Assembly (NCBI GenBank): GCA_015655355.1
Contig: JAATFG010000106.1
Location: 39,934 to 103,933 of the forward strand
Source: Lysobacterales bacterium
Lineage (GTDB): Bacteria; Pseudomonadota; Gammaproteobacteria; Xanthomonadales; Xanthomonadaceae
Reading direction: 5' to 3'
Length of the DNA stretch: 64,000 nucleotides
Under the pieces are notes generated by a model, which was given only the letters and a program-made list of their open reading frames with translations, had not been told where the DNA came from and did no database searches. Below, in pieces: positions 8,142 to 16,454 of this stretch. Made by a program: the position numbers and the translations under genes. Each line of letters starts with the position of its first letter. Position 1 is the first letter of the stretch.

Positions 8142-8753
8142 TCAAGTAGTGCGGGTATCGCTCCAGTCGATGATGAGCTTGCGATGGACGAAAAACCACC
8201 GGTCGCCGACCCGTGCGAAATCATCGTGATAGCGGATCGACAACAGCTGCAGCTTGCGCTCGCCGTTCTCCTCGAAAATCTGGTGCGCAAGGCAATACGA
8301 TTCACCGACCGCGCGATCGCCCTGGATCACCACTGCGCTTTGGCCGTTGAAATGCGTGGTGTGCGTGTACTTGTCGAGCACCGCCAGCGCCTTCACGATT
8401 TCGGCCCGGCCGCGCCGGCCATCGATGGGCGCGCTCGTCGCCGGATCGGCGGTGTAGACATCGTAGCCGCCATCTTCGGTGAACAACCCCGCCTGCCGCT
8501 CCGCCAATCTGCGGTCGGCGCAATGCGCCCAAGCGTCGATCAACTCGCGGATGGCGATGCGATCCGCGGCCTCTCCGGCCAATGTCGTCGCCGACAGTGA
8601 CGTCGTGTAGAGCGAATCCTGCGAAAGTGGCGTCATGTCCGTCCTCGAATTGCGGGGTGAATATTCGTCGGCAAACAATCTTGCGGAAAACATCCATGCG
8701 ACCGCCGCGACAGCGGTCGCAAGCAAGCCGCGGCGCCTGATGTCGGCCGTCAT
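8142..8753 (-). CDS. Exported SnoaL-like (NTF2-fold) protein
   Basis: A 203-residue protein. The N-terminus has RRRGLL followed by a hydrophobic stretch (Ala/Val rich), which fits a Tat-type or Sec signal peptide. The rest is a SnoaL-like domain: IRELIDAWAHCADRRLAE, GLFTEDGGYDVY, VLDKYTHTTHFNG and FVHRKLIIDW. These proteins include steroid isomerases, dehydratases and proteins with no known activity. It begins 12 bases after the stop of the aldo-keto reductase gene, with GAGGCG before the ATG, so the two form an operon. Confidence 0.75.
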   Translation of the reverse strand: MTADIRRRGLLATAVAAVAWMFSARLFADEYSPRNSRTDMTPLSQDSLYTTSLSATTLAGEAADRIAIRELIDAWAHCADRRLAERQAGLFTEDGGYDVYTADPATSAPIDGRRGRAEIVKALAVLDKYTHTTHFNGQSAVVIQGDRAVGESYCLAHQIFEENGERKLQLLSIRYHDDFARVGDRWFFVHRKLIIDWSDTRTT

Positions 8754-8764
8754 GGCGGCGCGCC

Positions 8765-9766
8765 TCAATGCCCCAGGGTTTCCATCATGGCCGCCGAATA
8801 ACGCTCGCCCGTCGCCGCACCGAACGGCGCGGCCGCGTCGAGCATGCGCAGTTCGTCATCGCTCAGGACGACGTCGGCAGCCGCGATGTTTTCCTCGAGA
8901 TACTTCACCCGTCGCGTGCCGGGAATCGGCACCGTGCCGACGTGCATCGCCCACGCGATCGCCAGTTGCGAAGGCGTGACCCCCTTGGCTTCCGCGATTT
9001 CGCTGACGCGTTCGACCAAGCGCAGATTGGCCCGGAGGTTCTCGCCCTGAAAGCGCGGATCGAAGCGGCGGAAATCGGTCGGCGCGAGTTGGTCGAAGTC
9101 CCTCAGTCCGCCGGACAGGAAACCGCGCCCCAGCGGCGAATATGAAACGAAGCCGATGCCGAGTTCGCGCACCGTGGCGAGCACGCCGTCGTGCTCGACG
9201 CCGCGCTCGAACAACGAGCATTCGCCCTGCACCGCCGTCAGCGGATGCGCCGCGTGCGCACTGCGGATCGTCGCCGCCGACGCCTCGGACACGCCGATGC
9301 CGCGCAGCTTGCCCTGCCGCACCAGCTCGGACAGCACGCCGACGGTGTCCTCGATCGGCGTGGCCGGGTCGATGCGATGCAGGTACAGCAGATCGATGCA
9401 GTCCGTGCGCAGGCGTCGCAGCGAGCCTTCCACCGCCGCGCGCACGTGCGCCGGATCGCCGGTGACCACCGGCTTGCCATCGATCATCGCCAGCTTGCCG
9501 TCGGCGTCGTACCCGAACCCGACCTTGGTGGCGAGGACGACCTTGTCGCGCTTTCCCGCGAAAGCCTTGCCCAGCAGTTCCTCGTTCGTGCGCGGCCCGT
9601 AGACCTCCGCCGTATCGAAGAACGTCACGCCCAGCTCCAGCGCCCGCGCCAGCGTGGCAAGGTTTTCGCGCTCGTCGCTGGGCCCGTAGGTCGCGCTCAT
9701 GCCCATGCAGCCCAGTCCTTGGGCGCTGACGACCAGGCCTTGGCCACCAAGTTCCATGCGTTTCAT
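8765..9766 (-). CDS. Aldo-keto reductase
   Basis: A 333-residue NADPH-dependent oxidoreductase of the AKR13/YakC-type group. It has GLGCMGMS near residue 18, the catalytic-site sequence DTAEVYG (Asp and Tyr), TKVGFG (Lys), and LHRIDP, where the histidine replaces the more frequent position in LHR. The cofactor region PGTRRVKYLEENIAA is near the C-terminus. It probably reduces an aldehyde or ketone. GGGAG precedes the ATG at 9766. It is divergent from an AraC-type regulator (9923), which probably controls it, and is followed by the SnoaL-like gene. Confidence 0.92.
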   Translation of the reverse strand: MKRMELGGQGLVVSAQGLGCMGMSATYGPSDERENLATLARALELGVTFFDTAEVYGPRTNEELLGKAFAGKRDKVVLATKVGFGYDADGKLAMIDGKPVVTGDPAHVRAAVEGSLRRLRTDCIDLLYLHRIDPATPIEDTVGVLSELVRQGKLRGIGVSEASAATIRSAHAAHPLTAVQGECSLFERGVEHDGVLATVRELGIGFVSYSPLGRGFLSGGLRDFDQLAPTDFRRFDPRFQGENLRANLRLVERVSEIAEAKGVTPSQLAIAWAMHVGTVPIPGTRRVKYLEENIAAADVVLSDDELRMLDAAAPFGAATGERYSAAMMETLGH

Positions 9767-9922
9767 GTTCGCGCTCCCGAAAAGAATGAGGCGTGCATGT
9801 TGGAATCGCGCAGCCACCAAGCGGTAGAACGAAGCTGGCAAGCTCTTGCACGATCCTGCCGCCGGGGATATTTCCGTGCGCGGATGGCTTAGCATCGCGG
9901 CAATCCATCGAAGATGCCCGCC

Positions 9923-10822
9923 ATGTCCGACCTGCAGGAACTGCGCACGCTGGTCGCCCGCCACACCGGAACGAAGCGCTCGGCCACCGTGCAAACCCGA
10001 ATCCCGGGGCTGGTCGTGTCGGCGGCGCATTCGCCGACCGAACCCATCCACCACGTGTTCGAGCCGTTTTTCGTGCTTGTCGCCCAGGGCGGCAAGCACC
10101 TGATTCTTGGCGACAAGACCTACCGATACGGTTCCGGCGAATACCTGGTCGTCTCGGTGGACCTGCCGACCTCCACCCACGTCGAGTCCGCGACCGCGAC
10201 CGATCCCTGCCTGTCCGTCGGCCTGATGCTGAAACCCGCCGCGGTGGCCGGCTTGCTGCTGGAAATCGCGGGCAACGTGCCGCCCGTCGCCACATTGGAT
10301 CGCCCAGGTCTTGGCATCAGCAAGGCACCGCCCGAATTGCTGGATGCCGTGTTGCGCCTGTTGCGCTTGCTCGATCATGCCGACGACGCGCCCGTGCTGG
10401 CGCCGCTGATCGAACGCGAAATCCTGTGGCGGTTATTGAACGGCCCGCAGGGTGGCATGCTGCGCCAGATCGGCCTGGCGGACAGCCGCCTGGCGCAGAT
10501 CGGCCGCACGATTCGCTGGTTGCGCGCGCATTACGCGGAAACGCCGCACATCGAGGCGCTGGCGACGATGGCGAGCATGAGCGTCTCGGCATTCCACCGA
10601 CATTTCCGCGCGATCACCACGATGACGCCGGTGCAGTACCAAAAGCAGGTGCGGCTGCAGGAAGCGCGCGTGCGCCTGCTTGCGCGGCAGGACGACGTCG
10701 CCAGCGTCGGCTTCGCGGTCGGTTACAACAGCCCTTCGCAATTCAGCCGCGAATACCTGCGCTTCTATGGCGTGCCGCCCGGCAAGGACGCGACGCACTT
10801 GCGCGGCGTGGCTAGAACCTGA
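9923..10822 (+). CDS. AraC-family regulator (AraC_N type)
   Basis: A 299-residue regulator with an N-terminal AraC_N effector domain (HHVFEPFFVLVAQGGK, GEYLVVSVDLPT) and two C-terminal helix-turn-helices (LATMASMSVSAFHRHFRAI and VGFAVGYNSPSQFSREYL), ending RFYGVPPGKD. This layout is common for regulators sitting divergently from aldo-keto reductase or dehydrogenase genes, as here. Two starts are possible (9914 and 9923); I prefer 9923 for its MSDL start and spacing from GAAGA. Its 3' end overlaps the convergent DUF962 gene by 11 bases. Confidence 0.88.
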   Translation: MSDLQELRTLVARHTGTKRSATVQTRIPGLVVSAAHSPTEPIHHVFEPFFVLVAQGGKHLILGDKTYRYGSGEYLVVSVDLPTSTHVESATATDPCLSVGLMLKPAAVAGLLLEIAGNVPPVATLDRPGLGISKAPPELLDAVLRLLRLLDHADDAPVLAPLIEREILWRLLNGPQGGMLRQIGLADSRLAQIGRTIRWLRAHYAETPHIEALATMASMSVSAFHRHFRAITTMTPVQYQKQVRLQEARVRLLARQDDVASVGFAVGYNSPSQFSREYLRFYGVPPGKDATHLRGVART

Positions 10823-11126
10823 TCTTGCCGACGAGGATGTCCTTGAACATCACCCAGTCGCCGGCCAGCGAATAGAACGGGAACTTGAACGTCGCCGGCC
10901 GGTTGCGCTCGAAGAAGAAGTGCCCGACCCAGGCAAAACCGTAGCCGCACGCCAGCATGCCGGCGATGCCCCAAGGATTCCCGCTCCAGAGCGTCAGCGC
11001 GAGGATCAGCAACACGCCGCAACTGCCGATGAAATGCAGCCGGCGCGACGTGTGGTTGGAGTGTTCGCTCAGGTAGAACGGATAGAACTCGGCGAAACTG
11101 GCGAAGCTGCGGTCGGCGGTGTTCAT
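10812..11126 (-). CDS. DUF962 (Mpo1-like) membrane protein
   Basis: A 104-residue protein with two hydrophobic helices and the family's conserved parts: FYLSEHSNHTSRRLHFIG at the N-terminus and GHFFFERNRPATFKFP. Homologues include yeast Mpo1, a dioxygenase that removes one carbon from 2-hydroxy fatty acids using iron bound by conserved histidines; histidines are present here, but the bacterial role is inferred. GAGG precedes the ATG at 11126. It is convergent with the AraC gene. Confidence 0.85.
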   Translation of the reverse strand: MNTADRSFASFAEFYPFYLSEHSNHTSRRLHFIGSCGVLLILALTLWSGNPWGIAGMLACGYGFAWVGHFFFERNRPATFKFPFYSLAGDWVMFKDILVGKIRF

Positions 11127-11200
11127 GGCGAGGCCTCGAAGGCGCGAACGACATGCAGGATTCTAAGCCCGTTGCGGCGCTGCAAAACCCTGGCGCGTGT

Positions 11201-12016
11201 TCAAGCGTCGCGCAGGCACCGCTTGGCTTGCACCCACAGCGCTTCCTGCTCGGCCAGCGATTTGTCCTGCAAGCGCGAACCGTGTTCGGCGGCGATGGCT
11301 TCCATCGTGCGGAAGCGCCGCTCGAACTTGGCGTTGGCGTGGCGCAGCGCAGCGCCGGCATCCACTCTCGCATGATGGGCGAGGCGAATGGCGACGAACA
11401 GCAGGTCGCCGATTTCGTCTTCCAGCTTCGCCGTGTCGCCCGCCGCGAACTCGGCGCGCACTTCCTCGATTTCCTCGTGCAGTTTGTCCAGCACCGGATT
11501 CGGGTCGGTCCAGTCGAAGCCGGTTTTCGCCGCGCGCGATTGCAGCTTCTGCGCGCGCAGCCATTCGGGCATGCCACGCGAGACGCCAGCCAGAGCGGAA
11601 TCGTCGGTGTCGCCCTTCGCCGCGCGTTCGGCCTTCTTGATCTCGTTCCAGTTGGCGACGACGTTCTCCGCGCCATCGACTTGCGCCTCGCCGAACACGT
11701 GCGGATGCCGGCGCAGCATCTTGTCGGAAATAGCGCGCGCCACGTCCTCGAAGCCGAACGCGCCCTGCTCGCTCGCCATCTGCGCATGGAACACGACCTG
11801 CAGCAGCAAGTCGCCAAGTTCGTCCTTCAAGTCGTGCAAATCGTTGCGCGCGATCGCGTCGGCGACTTCGTAGGCTTCCTCGATCGTGTACGGCGCGATG
11901 CTCGAGAAATCCTGTTGCAGATCCCACGGGCAGCCGCCGTCGGGATTGCGCAGCGTGGCCATGATCGACAGCAGTTCGTCGATCGGCTTTTCGCCGCTCA
12001 CAGCCAGTCCTGCCAT
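11201..12016 (-). CDS. mazG: Nucleoside triphosphate pyrophosphohydrolase MazG
   Basis: A 271-residue all-alpha NTP pyrophosphatase that hydrolyses (d)NTPs to monophosphates. It has two MazG repeats: CPWDLQQDFSSIAPYTIEEA with the EExxE-type site LKDELGDLLLQVVFHA, and in the C-terminal half EEIEEVRAEF with LEDEIGDLLFVAIRLA. Full length for the two-domain E. coli type (263). The ATG at 12016 overlaps the cysQ end by 19 bases, so translation is probably coupled. It is the last gene of the nudE-cysQ-mazG operon and is not next to a mazEF module. Confidence 0.95.
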   Translation of the reverse strand: MAGLAVSGEKPIDELLSIMATLRNPDGGCPWDLQQDFSSIAPYTIEEAYEVADAIARNDLHDLKDELGDLLLQVVFHAQMASEQGAFGFEDVARAISDKMLRRHPHVFGEAQVDGAENVVANWNEIKKAERAAKGDTDDSALAGVSRGMPEWLRAQKLQSRAAKTGFDWTDPNPVLDKLHEEIEEVRAEFAAGDTAKLEDEIGDLLFVAIRLAHHARVDAGAALRHANAKFERRFRTMEAIAAEHGSRLQDKSLAEQEALWVQAKRCLRDA

Positions 12017-12795
12017 GGCAGGCCGGCGTCGCCGAGGGCGATGAAATCGCCGTTGAGCAGCGAATCGTGCAGGTTGTAGCGGAACGGCTTGCCACTCGGC
12101 GCGAACAGCGCGCCGCCAGCGGCTTCGAGCACGCATTGGCCGGCAGCGGTGTCCCATTCGCTGGTCGGGCCGAAGCGCGGGTACACGTCGAGCGTGCCTT
12201 CGGCGATGCGGCAGAACTTCAGCGAGGAACCGAGCGCGACGATGGCGATGTCGCCCATCTTTTCCAGCATCGCCTGGGTGCGCGGGTCGCGATGCGAGCG
12301 GCTCGCGGCCACGTGCAGCGGACGCTCCGGCGCATGCCGCGTGCGCAGCGGGCGATTGACGTCGCCGCAATGCGCGCGCTTGAACGCGCCTTCGCCCTTC
12401 GCGCCGAACCACAATTCGCCGGTGGTCGGTTGCTGCACGACGCCGACCACGGATTCGTGTTCGTGGATCAGCGCGATGTTGACGCTGAACTCGTCGTTGC
12501 GCTTGACGAATTCGCGGGTGCCGTCGAGTGGATCGACCAGCCAGTAGGTGTTCCATTTCTGCCGGGTCAGCCACGGGATGTCCGCCGCCTCTTCCGACAG
12601 CACCGGCCACTGCGGCGTGAGCTTCTGCAAGCCATCGACGATGATGCGGTGCGAGGCGAGGTCGGCACGCGTCAGCGGCGAGGCGTCGGCCTTGTGTTCG
12701 ACCGTGAAATCCTCGGCGTACACGTCGAGGATGGCCGCTGCCGCCAGTTCGGCCAACGCGATCACCGCTTCGCGCTGTTCGACGGTCAGCTTCAT
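11998..12795 (-). CDS. cysQ: 3'(2'),5'-bisphosphate nucleotidase
   Basis: A 265-residue inositol-monophosphatase-fold enzyme that removes the 3' phosphate from PAP (and PAPS), a toxic by-product of sulfate assimilation. Metal site residues are visible in LSEEAADIPW, in the motif WLVDPLDGTREFVKRND and in PTSEWDTAAGQCVLEAAGG. Length matches E. coli CysQ (246) with small extensions. Its ATG overlaps the nudE stop (ATGA), and mazG overlaps its end. Confidence 0.95.
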   Translation of the reverse strand: MKLTVEQREAVIALAELAAAAILDVYAEDFTVEHKADASPLTRADLASHRIIVDGLQKLTPQWPVLSEEAADIPWLTRQKWNTYWLVDPLDGTREFVKRNDEFSVNIALIHEHESVVGVVQQPTTGELWFGAKGEGAFKRAHCGDVNRPLRTRHAPERPLHVAASRSHRDPRTQAMLEKMGDIAIVALGSSLKFCRIAEGTLDVYPRFGPTSEWDTAAGQCVLEAAGGALFAPSGKPFRYNLHDSLLNGDFIALGDAGLPWQDWL

Positions 12796-13340
12796 CGCCG
12801 CGCCTGCAGCCACTCGCGGGCGATGAACAGCGCGGCCAGCGAACGGCCTTCGCTGAAATCCTCGCGCAACATCAGCGCATCGAGCTTGTCCAGCTTCCAC
12901 GGCAGCACTTCGAGTTCTTCCGGTTCGTCGCCGGCGAGTTTTTCCGGATACAGGTCGCGCGCCAGCACGAGGAAGGTTTGATGCGACATGTAGGTCGGCG
13001 CGAGGCTCAATGCGCGCAGCACTTCGACGCGGCGCGCGCCGTAGCCGGCTTCTTCCTTCAATTCGCGGTCGGCGGCCTGCTCGGGCGTCTCGCCGTCGTC
13101 GATGCGGCCCTTGACCAAGCCCAGTTCGTAGCGGTGCACGCCAGCGGCGTATTCGCGCACCAGCAACACGGTGTCGTCGTCGAGCATCGGCACCACCACC
13201 ACCGCACCGCTTCCGCGCGACACCTGGCGGTGATAGAGCCGACGCTCGCCGTTGGCGAATTCGAGGTCGATCTGCTCCATGTGCACGGGGCCGACATCCT
13301 GGCCGGTAATGCCGTGGATCACGGGCAAGGGGCGGGTCAT
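12792..13340 (-). CDS. nudE: ADP compounds hydrolase NudE (Nudix)
   Basis: A 182-residue Nudix hydrolase. The Nudix box is complete: GRIDDGETPEQAADRELKEE followed by AGY. NudE cleaves ADP-ribose, NADH and diadenosine polyphosphates. I chose the ATG at 13340, preceded by AAGGGAAG, over 13361. It is first in an overlapping operon with cysQ and mazG; together the three enzymes remove unwanted nucleotides. It is divergent from rsmE with only 59 bp between. Confidence 0.92.
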   Translation of the reverse strand: MTRPLPVIHGITGQDVGPVHMEQIDLEFANGERRLYHRQVSRGSGAVVVVPMLDDDTVLLVREYAAGVHRYELGLVKGRIDDGETPEQAADRELKEEAGYGARRVEVLRALSLAPTYMSHQTFLVLARDLYPEKLAGDEPEELEVLPWKLDKLDALMLREDFSEGRSLAALFIAREWLQARR

Positions 13341-13399
13341 GCGCTTGGCTTCCCTTATCATGTGCGCTTCATCGGATTGCCATGTTAGCAGAGGCCGCC

Positions 13400-14131
13400 A
13401 TGCGCCTGACCCGCTGTTTCGTCGACGCGCCGCTCAAGCCCGGCAGCGACCTCGCCTTGCCGCCGGATGTCGCCAATCATCTGGTCCGCGTGCTGCGTCT
13501 CGAAGCCGGCGACGAAGCCGTGCTGTTCAACGGCGACGGCAACGATTATGCGGCGCGGATCGCCGAAACATCCAAGCGCGAAGTGCGCGTCGACGTGCTC
13601 GCGGCGCGCGAAGTGCGCAACGAGTCGCCGCTGCGCATCACCTTGCTGCAAGGCATCGCCCGCGGCGAGAAGATGGATTTGATCCTGCAAAAAGCCACCG
13701 AACTCGGCGTGCACGCGATCGTGCCGGTGAATTCGCAGCGCAGCGAAGTGAAACTCGACGCGCAGCGCGCGGCCAAGCGCCTCGAACATTGGCGCAGCGT
13801 GATCGTTTCCGCCTGCGAACAAAGCGGGCGCACGTTGGTGCCGGGGATTTCCGCGCCGGCGAACCTGGCGCAGGCCGCGCAAGCCAACGATTGCGCGCTG
13901 AAACTCACGCTCGATCCGGAAGGCGGATGCAAGCTGGTTTCGCTGCGCGCGCCGGAAAAGCTTTCGGTCTGCATCGCCATCGGCCCGGAAGGCGGCTGGT
14001 CGCCGCACGACCGCGATGCGTTGCAAAACGCGGGTTTCAGCGGCCTGCAACTCGGCCCGCGCATCCTGCGCACCGAGACTGCGGGGCTTGCCGCAATCGC
14101 GGCCTTGCAGGCGAAACTCGGCGATCTATGA
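13400..14131 (+). CDS. rsmE: 16S rRNA (uracil-1498-N3)-methyltransferase
   Basis: A 243-residue SPOUT methyltransferase that methylates U1498 of 16S rRNA with S-adenosylmethionine. The N-terminal PUA-like part contains HLVRVLRLEAGDEAVLFNGDG; the C-terminal trefoil-knot part has LLQGIARGEKMDLILQKATE, the SAM-binding IGPEGGWSPHD and LGPRILRTETAGLAAI. The ATG at 13400 has AGAGG upstream; an in-frame ATG at 13382 would add six residues. Confidence 0.96.
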   Translation: MRLTRCFVDAPLKPGSDLALPPDVANHLVRVLRLEAGDEAVLFNGDGNDYAARIAETSKREVRVDVLAAREVRNESPLRITLLQGIARGEKMDLILQKATELGVHAIVPVNSQRSEVKLDAQRAAKRLEHWRSVIVSACEQSGRTLVPGISAPANLAQAAQANDCALKLTLDPEGGCKLVSLRAPEKLSVCIAIGPEGGWSPHDRDALQNAGFSGLQLGPRILRTETAGLAAIAALQAKLGDL

Positions 14132-14174
14132 AGCAGCGCCAAGACGCCGCCTGGGGGATTCGTAGGCGCTGGCG

Positions 14175-14642
14175 TCAGACCGTCTGCGCCAGCGCTTCCT
14201 CGACCATCGTCTCGATCTTGTCGAGGTCCGGCAGCAACGCGGTTTCGCTGCCGACCAGCACGCGCATCAGCACGCCCGACGGCAGCGCGTCCTCGGACGC
14301 GTCGGCGAGCAGGCCGTCGCGCGGCACCGTGGCCAGGCGCGGGAACGACGGCGTCAACAGCGCGATGTAGGGCAGGTCCTTGCGCCCGCCGAGCGCTTTC
14401 AGCACCACGATCTTGCTGTTGCCGGCGACGCCTTCGTTGGCCAGCCCGGAAAGGCGCGCCAGCGAAACCAGCGGCACGTACCAGCCATGCCAGTCGATCG
14501 CGCCGACCAGCCACAGCGGCGCGTTCGGGATCGGGTCGACCGGCACCCGCGCCAACACTTCGGCAACGGTCGCGTTCGGCAGCAACACGCGTTCGTCGGC
14601 GACCTGCACCAGTACGCCACGCAGTTCGTCATTGGCGGCCAT
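14175..14642 (-). CDS. chpC: CheW-like protein ChpC of the Pil-Chp system
   Basis: A 155-residue single CheW domain (LPNATVAEVLARVPVDPIPN, then WLVGAIDWHGWYVPLVSL and a late LPDLDKIETMVEEAL). CheW proteins couple receptors to the CheA-type kinase; ChpC is the second, accessory coupler of the twitching-motility system, after PilI. A strong ribosome site, AAGGAGGG, precedes the ATG. It is the last gene of the operon, 30 bases after chpB, and converges with rsmE. Confidence 0.85.
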   Translation of the reverse strand: MAANDELRGVLVQVADERVLLPNATVAEVLARVPVDPIPNAPLWLVGAIDWHGWYVPLVSLARLSGLANEGVAGNSKIVVLKALGGRKDLPYIALLTPSFPRLATVPRDGLLADASEDALPSGVLMRVLVGSETALLPDLDKIETMVEEALAQTV

Positions 14643-14672
14643 GCGCGCCCTCCTTCATCGGCAGCAACTCGA

Positions 14673-16454
14673 TCACCACAATGCGGCCAGTTTCGCCGCC
14701 AGTTCGTTCGGCGCGGCGCTTTCGCAACCGCGTTCGGCCAGCGCTTTCGCCGCAGCCGGGTCGTAGCAGTTCTGCGCCGACTGGCCGGCGACGAAGGCAC
14801 CGTTGGCCGACAGCGCATGCGCCGGTTCGACCAGCGCCTTGTCCGCGCCGCTGAGCAGCAGCACCGCACTGTCGTGCGGCGGCAGTGCCGGCAGCAACGC
14901 GGCGAAATCGCTCGCACCGGCGCCGAAACTCACGCCGCCGAACTGGAACTGCACCGCGACGTCGCCCGGCACCACGTACACCGTGGCGGCGCTCGGCGCG
15001 CCGCCGGCGACGGCCAGCGCCACCGGCATCTTCGCCACGCGTTCGAGCTGGCGCACGAGATTGGCGTAGCTGCCGCCATCCAGATGCTGGTGGACCAGCA
15101 CCGGGCGCGGGAAATTCCGCGGCAATTCGGCGAGCACGCGACGCACCGCATCCGGGCCGCCCATGCCGGCGAACAACAGCACCGCGCCTGGCGCACCGGG
15201 CGTTGCCGGGCTTCCTGCCGGTGGCGCGGACGGGTCCGGCGCGCCGGCAACGGGTGGCGAAGGTTCATCGTCGACGATGCTGAAGCTGGCGCGGCCGAAT
15301 GCGGCCTCGGTCGGTACCGGCGGCGGTTCGGGCGCGGCAAACGGCGCCGGGGGCGGCAGGTTCGCGGCCTCGCCTGGCGGGGTCCAGCCTTCCGGCGGTT
15401 CGTCGCCGAAGATCAGCCGGCCCTTCGGCTTGTCGTCGACCGGCGCTTCGATCGCTTCCAGCGACAGATTGCTCAAGTCGAAGGTCTTGGCCGGCGCGTC
15501 CTTCAGCATCGGCGGCGGCGCCAGCGGCACATCGTCGCCGCCCAGCGACAGCTCGCCGAAATCGATGCCGCCGGAAGCCGCGTCGGTCGCCGGCGCCGCT
15601 TGCGCATCGCCGTCATCCAGCGACGGCAGCGACACTTCCTCGGCCTTGAAATCCAGGTCGGAAAAATCCAGCCCCGCGTGTGGCGCGGCCGGCGGCGCGA
15701 CATCATGCGTATCGAAGTTGATTTCGCTGAAATCGAAACCGGCGAATTCGTCGTCATGCCCGGTCGGCTCCGCCGCCGCGGCATCAAGGCCGGACGCGGC
15801 ATCGTCGGCGAACGCCAGCGTACCGAAGCCGATGGCCTGTTCCGATTGCGGCGCCGCGCTTTCCGGCGCGGGCGCGTCGAACGCGGACAGGCCGAAATCC
15901 AGCGGCGCATCGACAGCCGGCGTGGACGCCGCACCGCTGGCCGCGTCGGCGTCGAATTGCAGCGAGAAGTCGCCGAAATCGATCGCGGCCGCTTCCTGCT
16001 GCGACGCTGCTGGCGCGGCATCGAAACCCGTGGTTGCCGCGCGCGGCGCCGGCGCGACGAAACCCGCGTCCAGCGATGGCATGCCATCGCTATCCTCGCG
16101 ACCCGGCGGCAGCACGTCGGCGTGGCCATGCAGTTTCGCGGCGAGATGGCGCGACCAGCGCTGCGCGTCCCAGCCGTCGCGCTGCGCGGCAACGTCGGCA
16201 TCGTCGAAGATCACCGCGTAGCCGCCACCGTTGATCGTGGCGTCGAGCTTGTCCAGCGCGTTCTCGACCGCCGGCTCCAGCGCGATCAGCAACGCCTGCG
16301 GATGCACCGATTGCAACGCCGCCGCATCGACCGCGTTCGGATCGGCTTCGAGCACCAGCTCGGCGCCGATCTGCACCAGGGTCTGCCGCAGCTTGTCGCG
16401 CGCCTTGCCTTCGCGCGCGAGCAGCGCCACGCGTTTGGTTTCAGTCGCGGCCAC
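14673..16454 (-). CDS. chpB: ChpB, degenerate CheB-type methylesterase with long motif-bearing linker
   Basis: A 593-residue protein in three parts. Residues 5-110 look like a pseudo-receiver (RVALLAREGKARDKL, ALLIALEP) without an evident phospho-acceptor Asp. Residues 115-415 are an acidic, Ala/Pro-rich linker with seven copies of a short DF-type motif. Residues 420-593 align with the CheB methylesterase domain (LAELPRNFPRPVLVHQHLD, GTVYxxPGD-like TVYVVPGD, LLLSGADKA). The catalytic serine of GASTGG is replaced (AGMGG, residues 429-433), the domain is shortened, and only the histidine is clear, so demethylation is unlikely. The start is GTG at 16454, overlapping the chpA end by 14 bases, with GGGGA upstream. 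Family by position and alignment; activity loss is inferred. Confidence 0.75.
   Translation of the reverse strand: MAATETKRVALLAREGKARDKLRQTLVQIGAELVLEADPNAVDAAALQSVHPQALLIALEPAVENALDKLDATINGGGYAVIFDDADVAAQRDGWDAQRWSRHLAAKLHGHADVLPPGREDSDGMPSLDAGFVAPAPRAATTGFDAAPAASQQEAAAIDFGDFSLQFDADAASGAASTPAVDAPLDFGLSAFDAPAPESAAPQSEQAIGFGTLAFADDAASGLDAAAAEPTGHDDEFAGFDFSEINFDTHDVAPPAAPHAGLDFSDLDFKAEEVSLPSLDDGDAQAAPATDAASGGIDFGELSLGGDDVPLAPPPMLKDAPAKTFDLSNLSLEAIEAPVDDKPKGRLIFGDEPPEGWTPPGEAANLPPPAPFAAPEPPPVPTEAAFGRASFSIVDDEPSPPVAGAPDPSAPPAGSPATPGAPGAVLLFAGMGGPDAVRRVLAELPRNFPRPVLVHQHLDGGSYANLVRQLERVAKMPVALAVAGGAPSAATVYVVPGDVAVQFQFGGVSFGAGASDFAALLPALPPHDSAVLLLSGADKALVEPAHALSANGAFVAGQSAQNCYDPAAAKALAERGCESAAPNELAAKLAALW

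Noticed and set aside
11201..12016. mazG as part of a MazEF toxin-antitoxin locus
   Set aside because: No mazE or mazF is adjacent; it is overlapped with cysQ and nudE.
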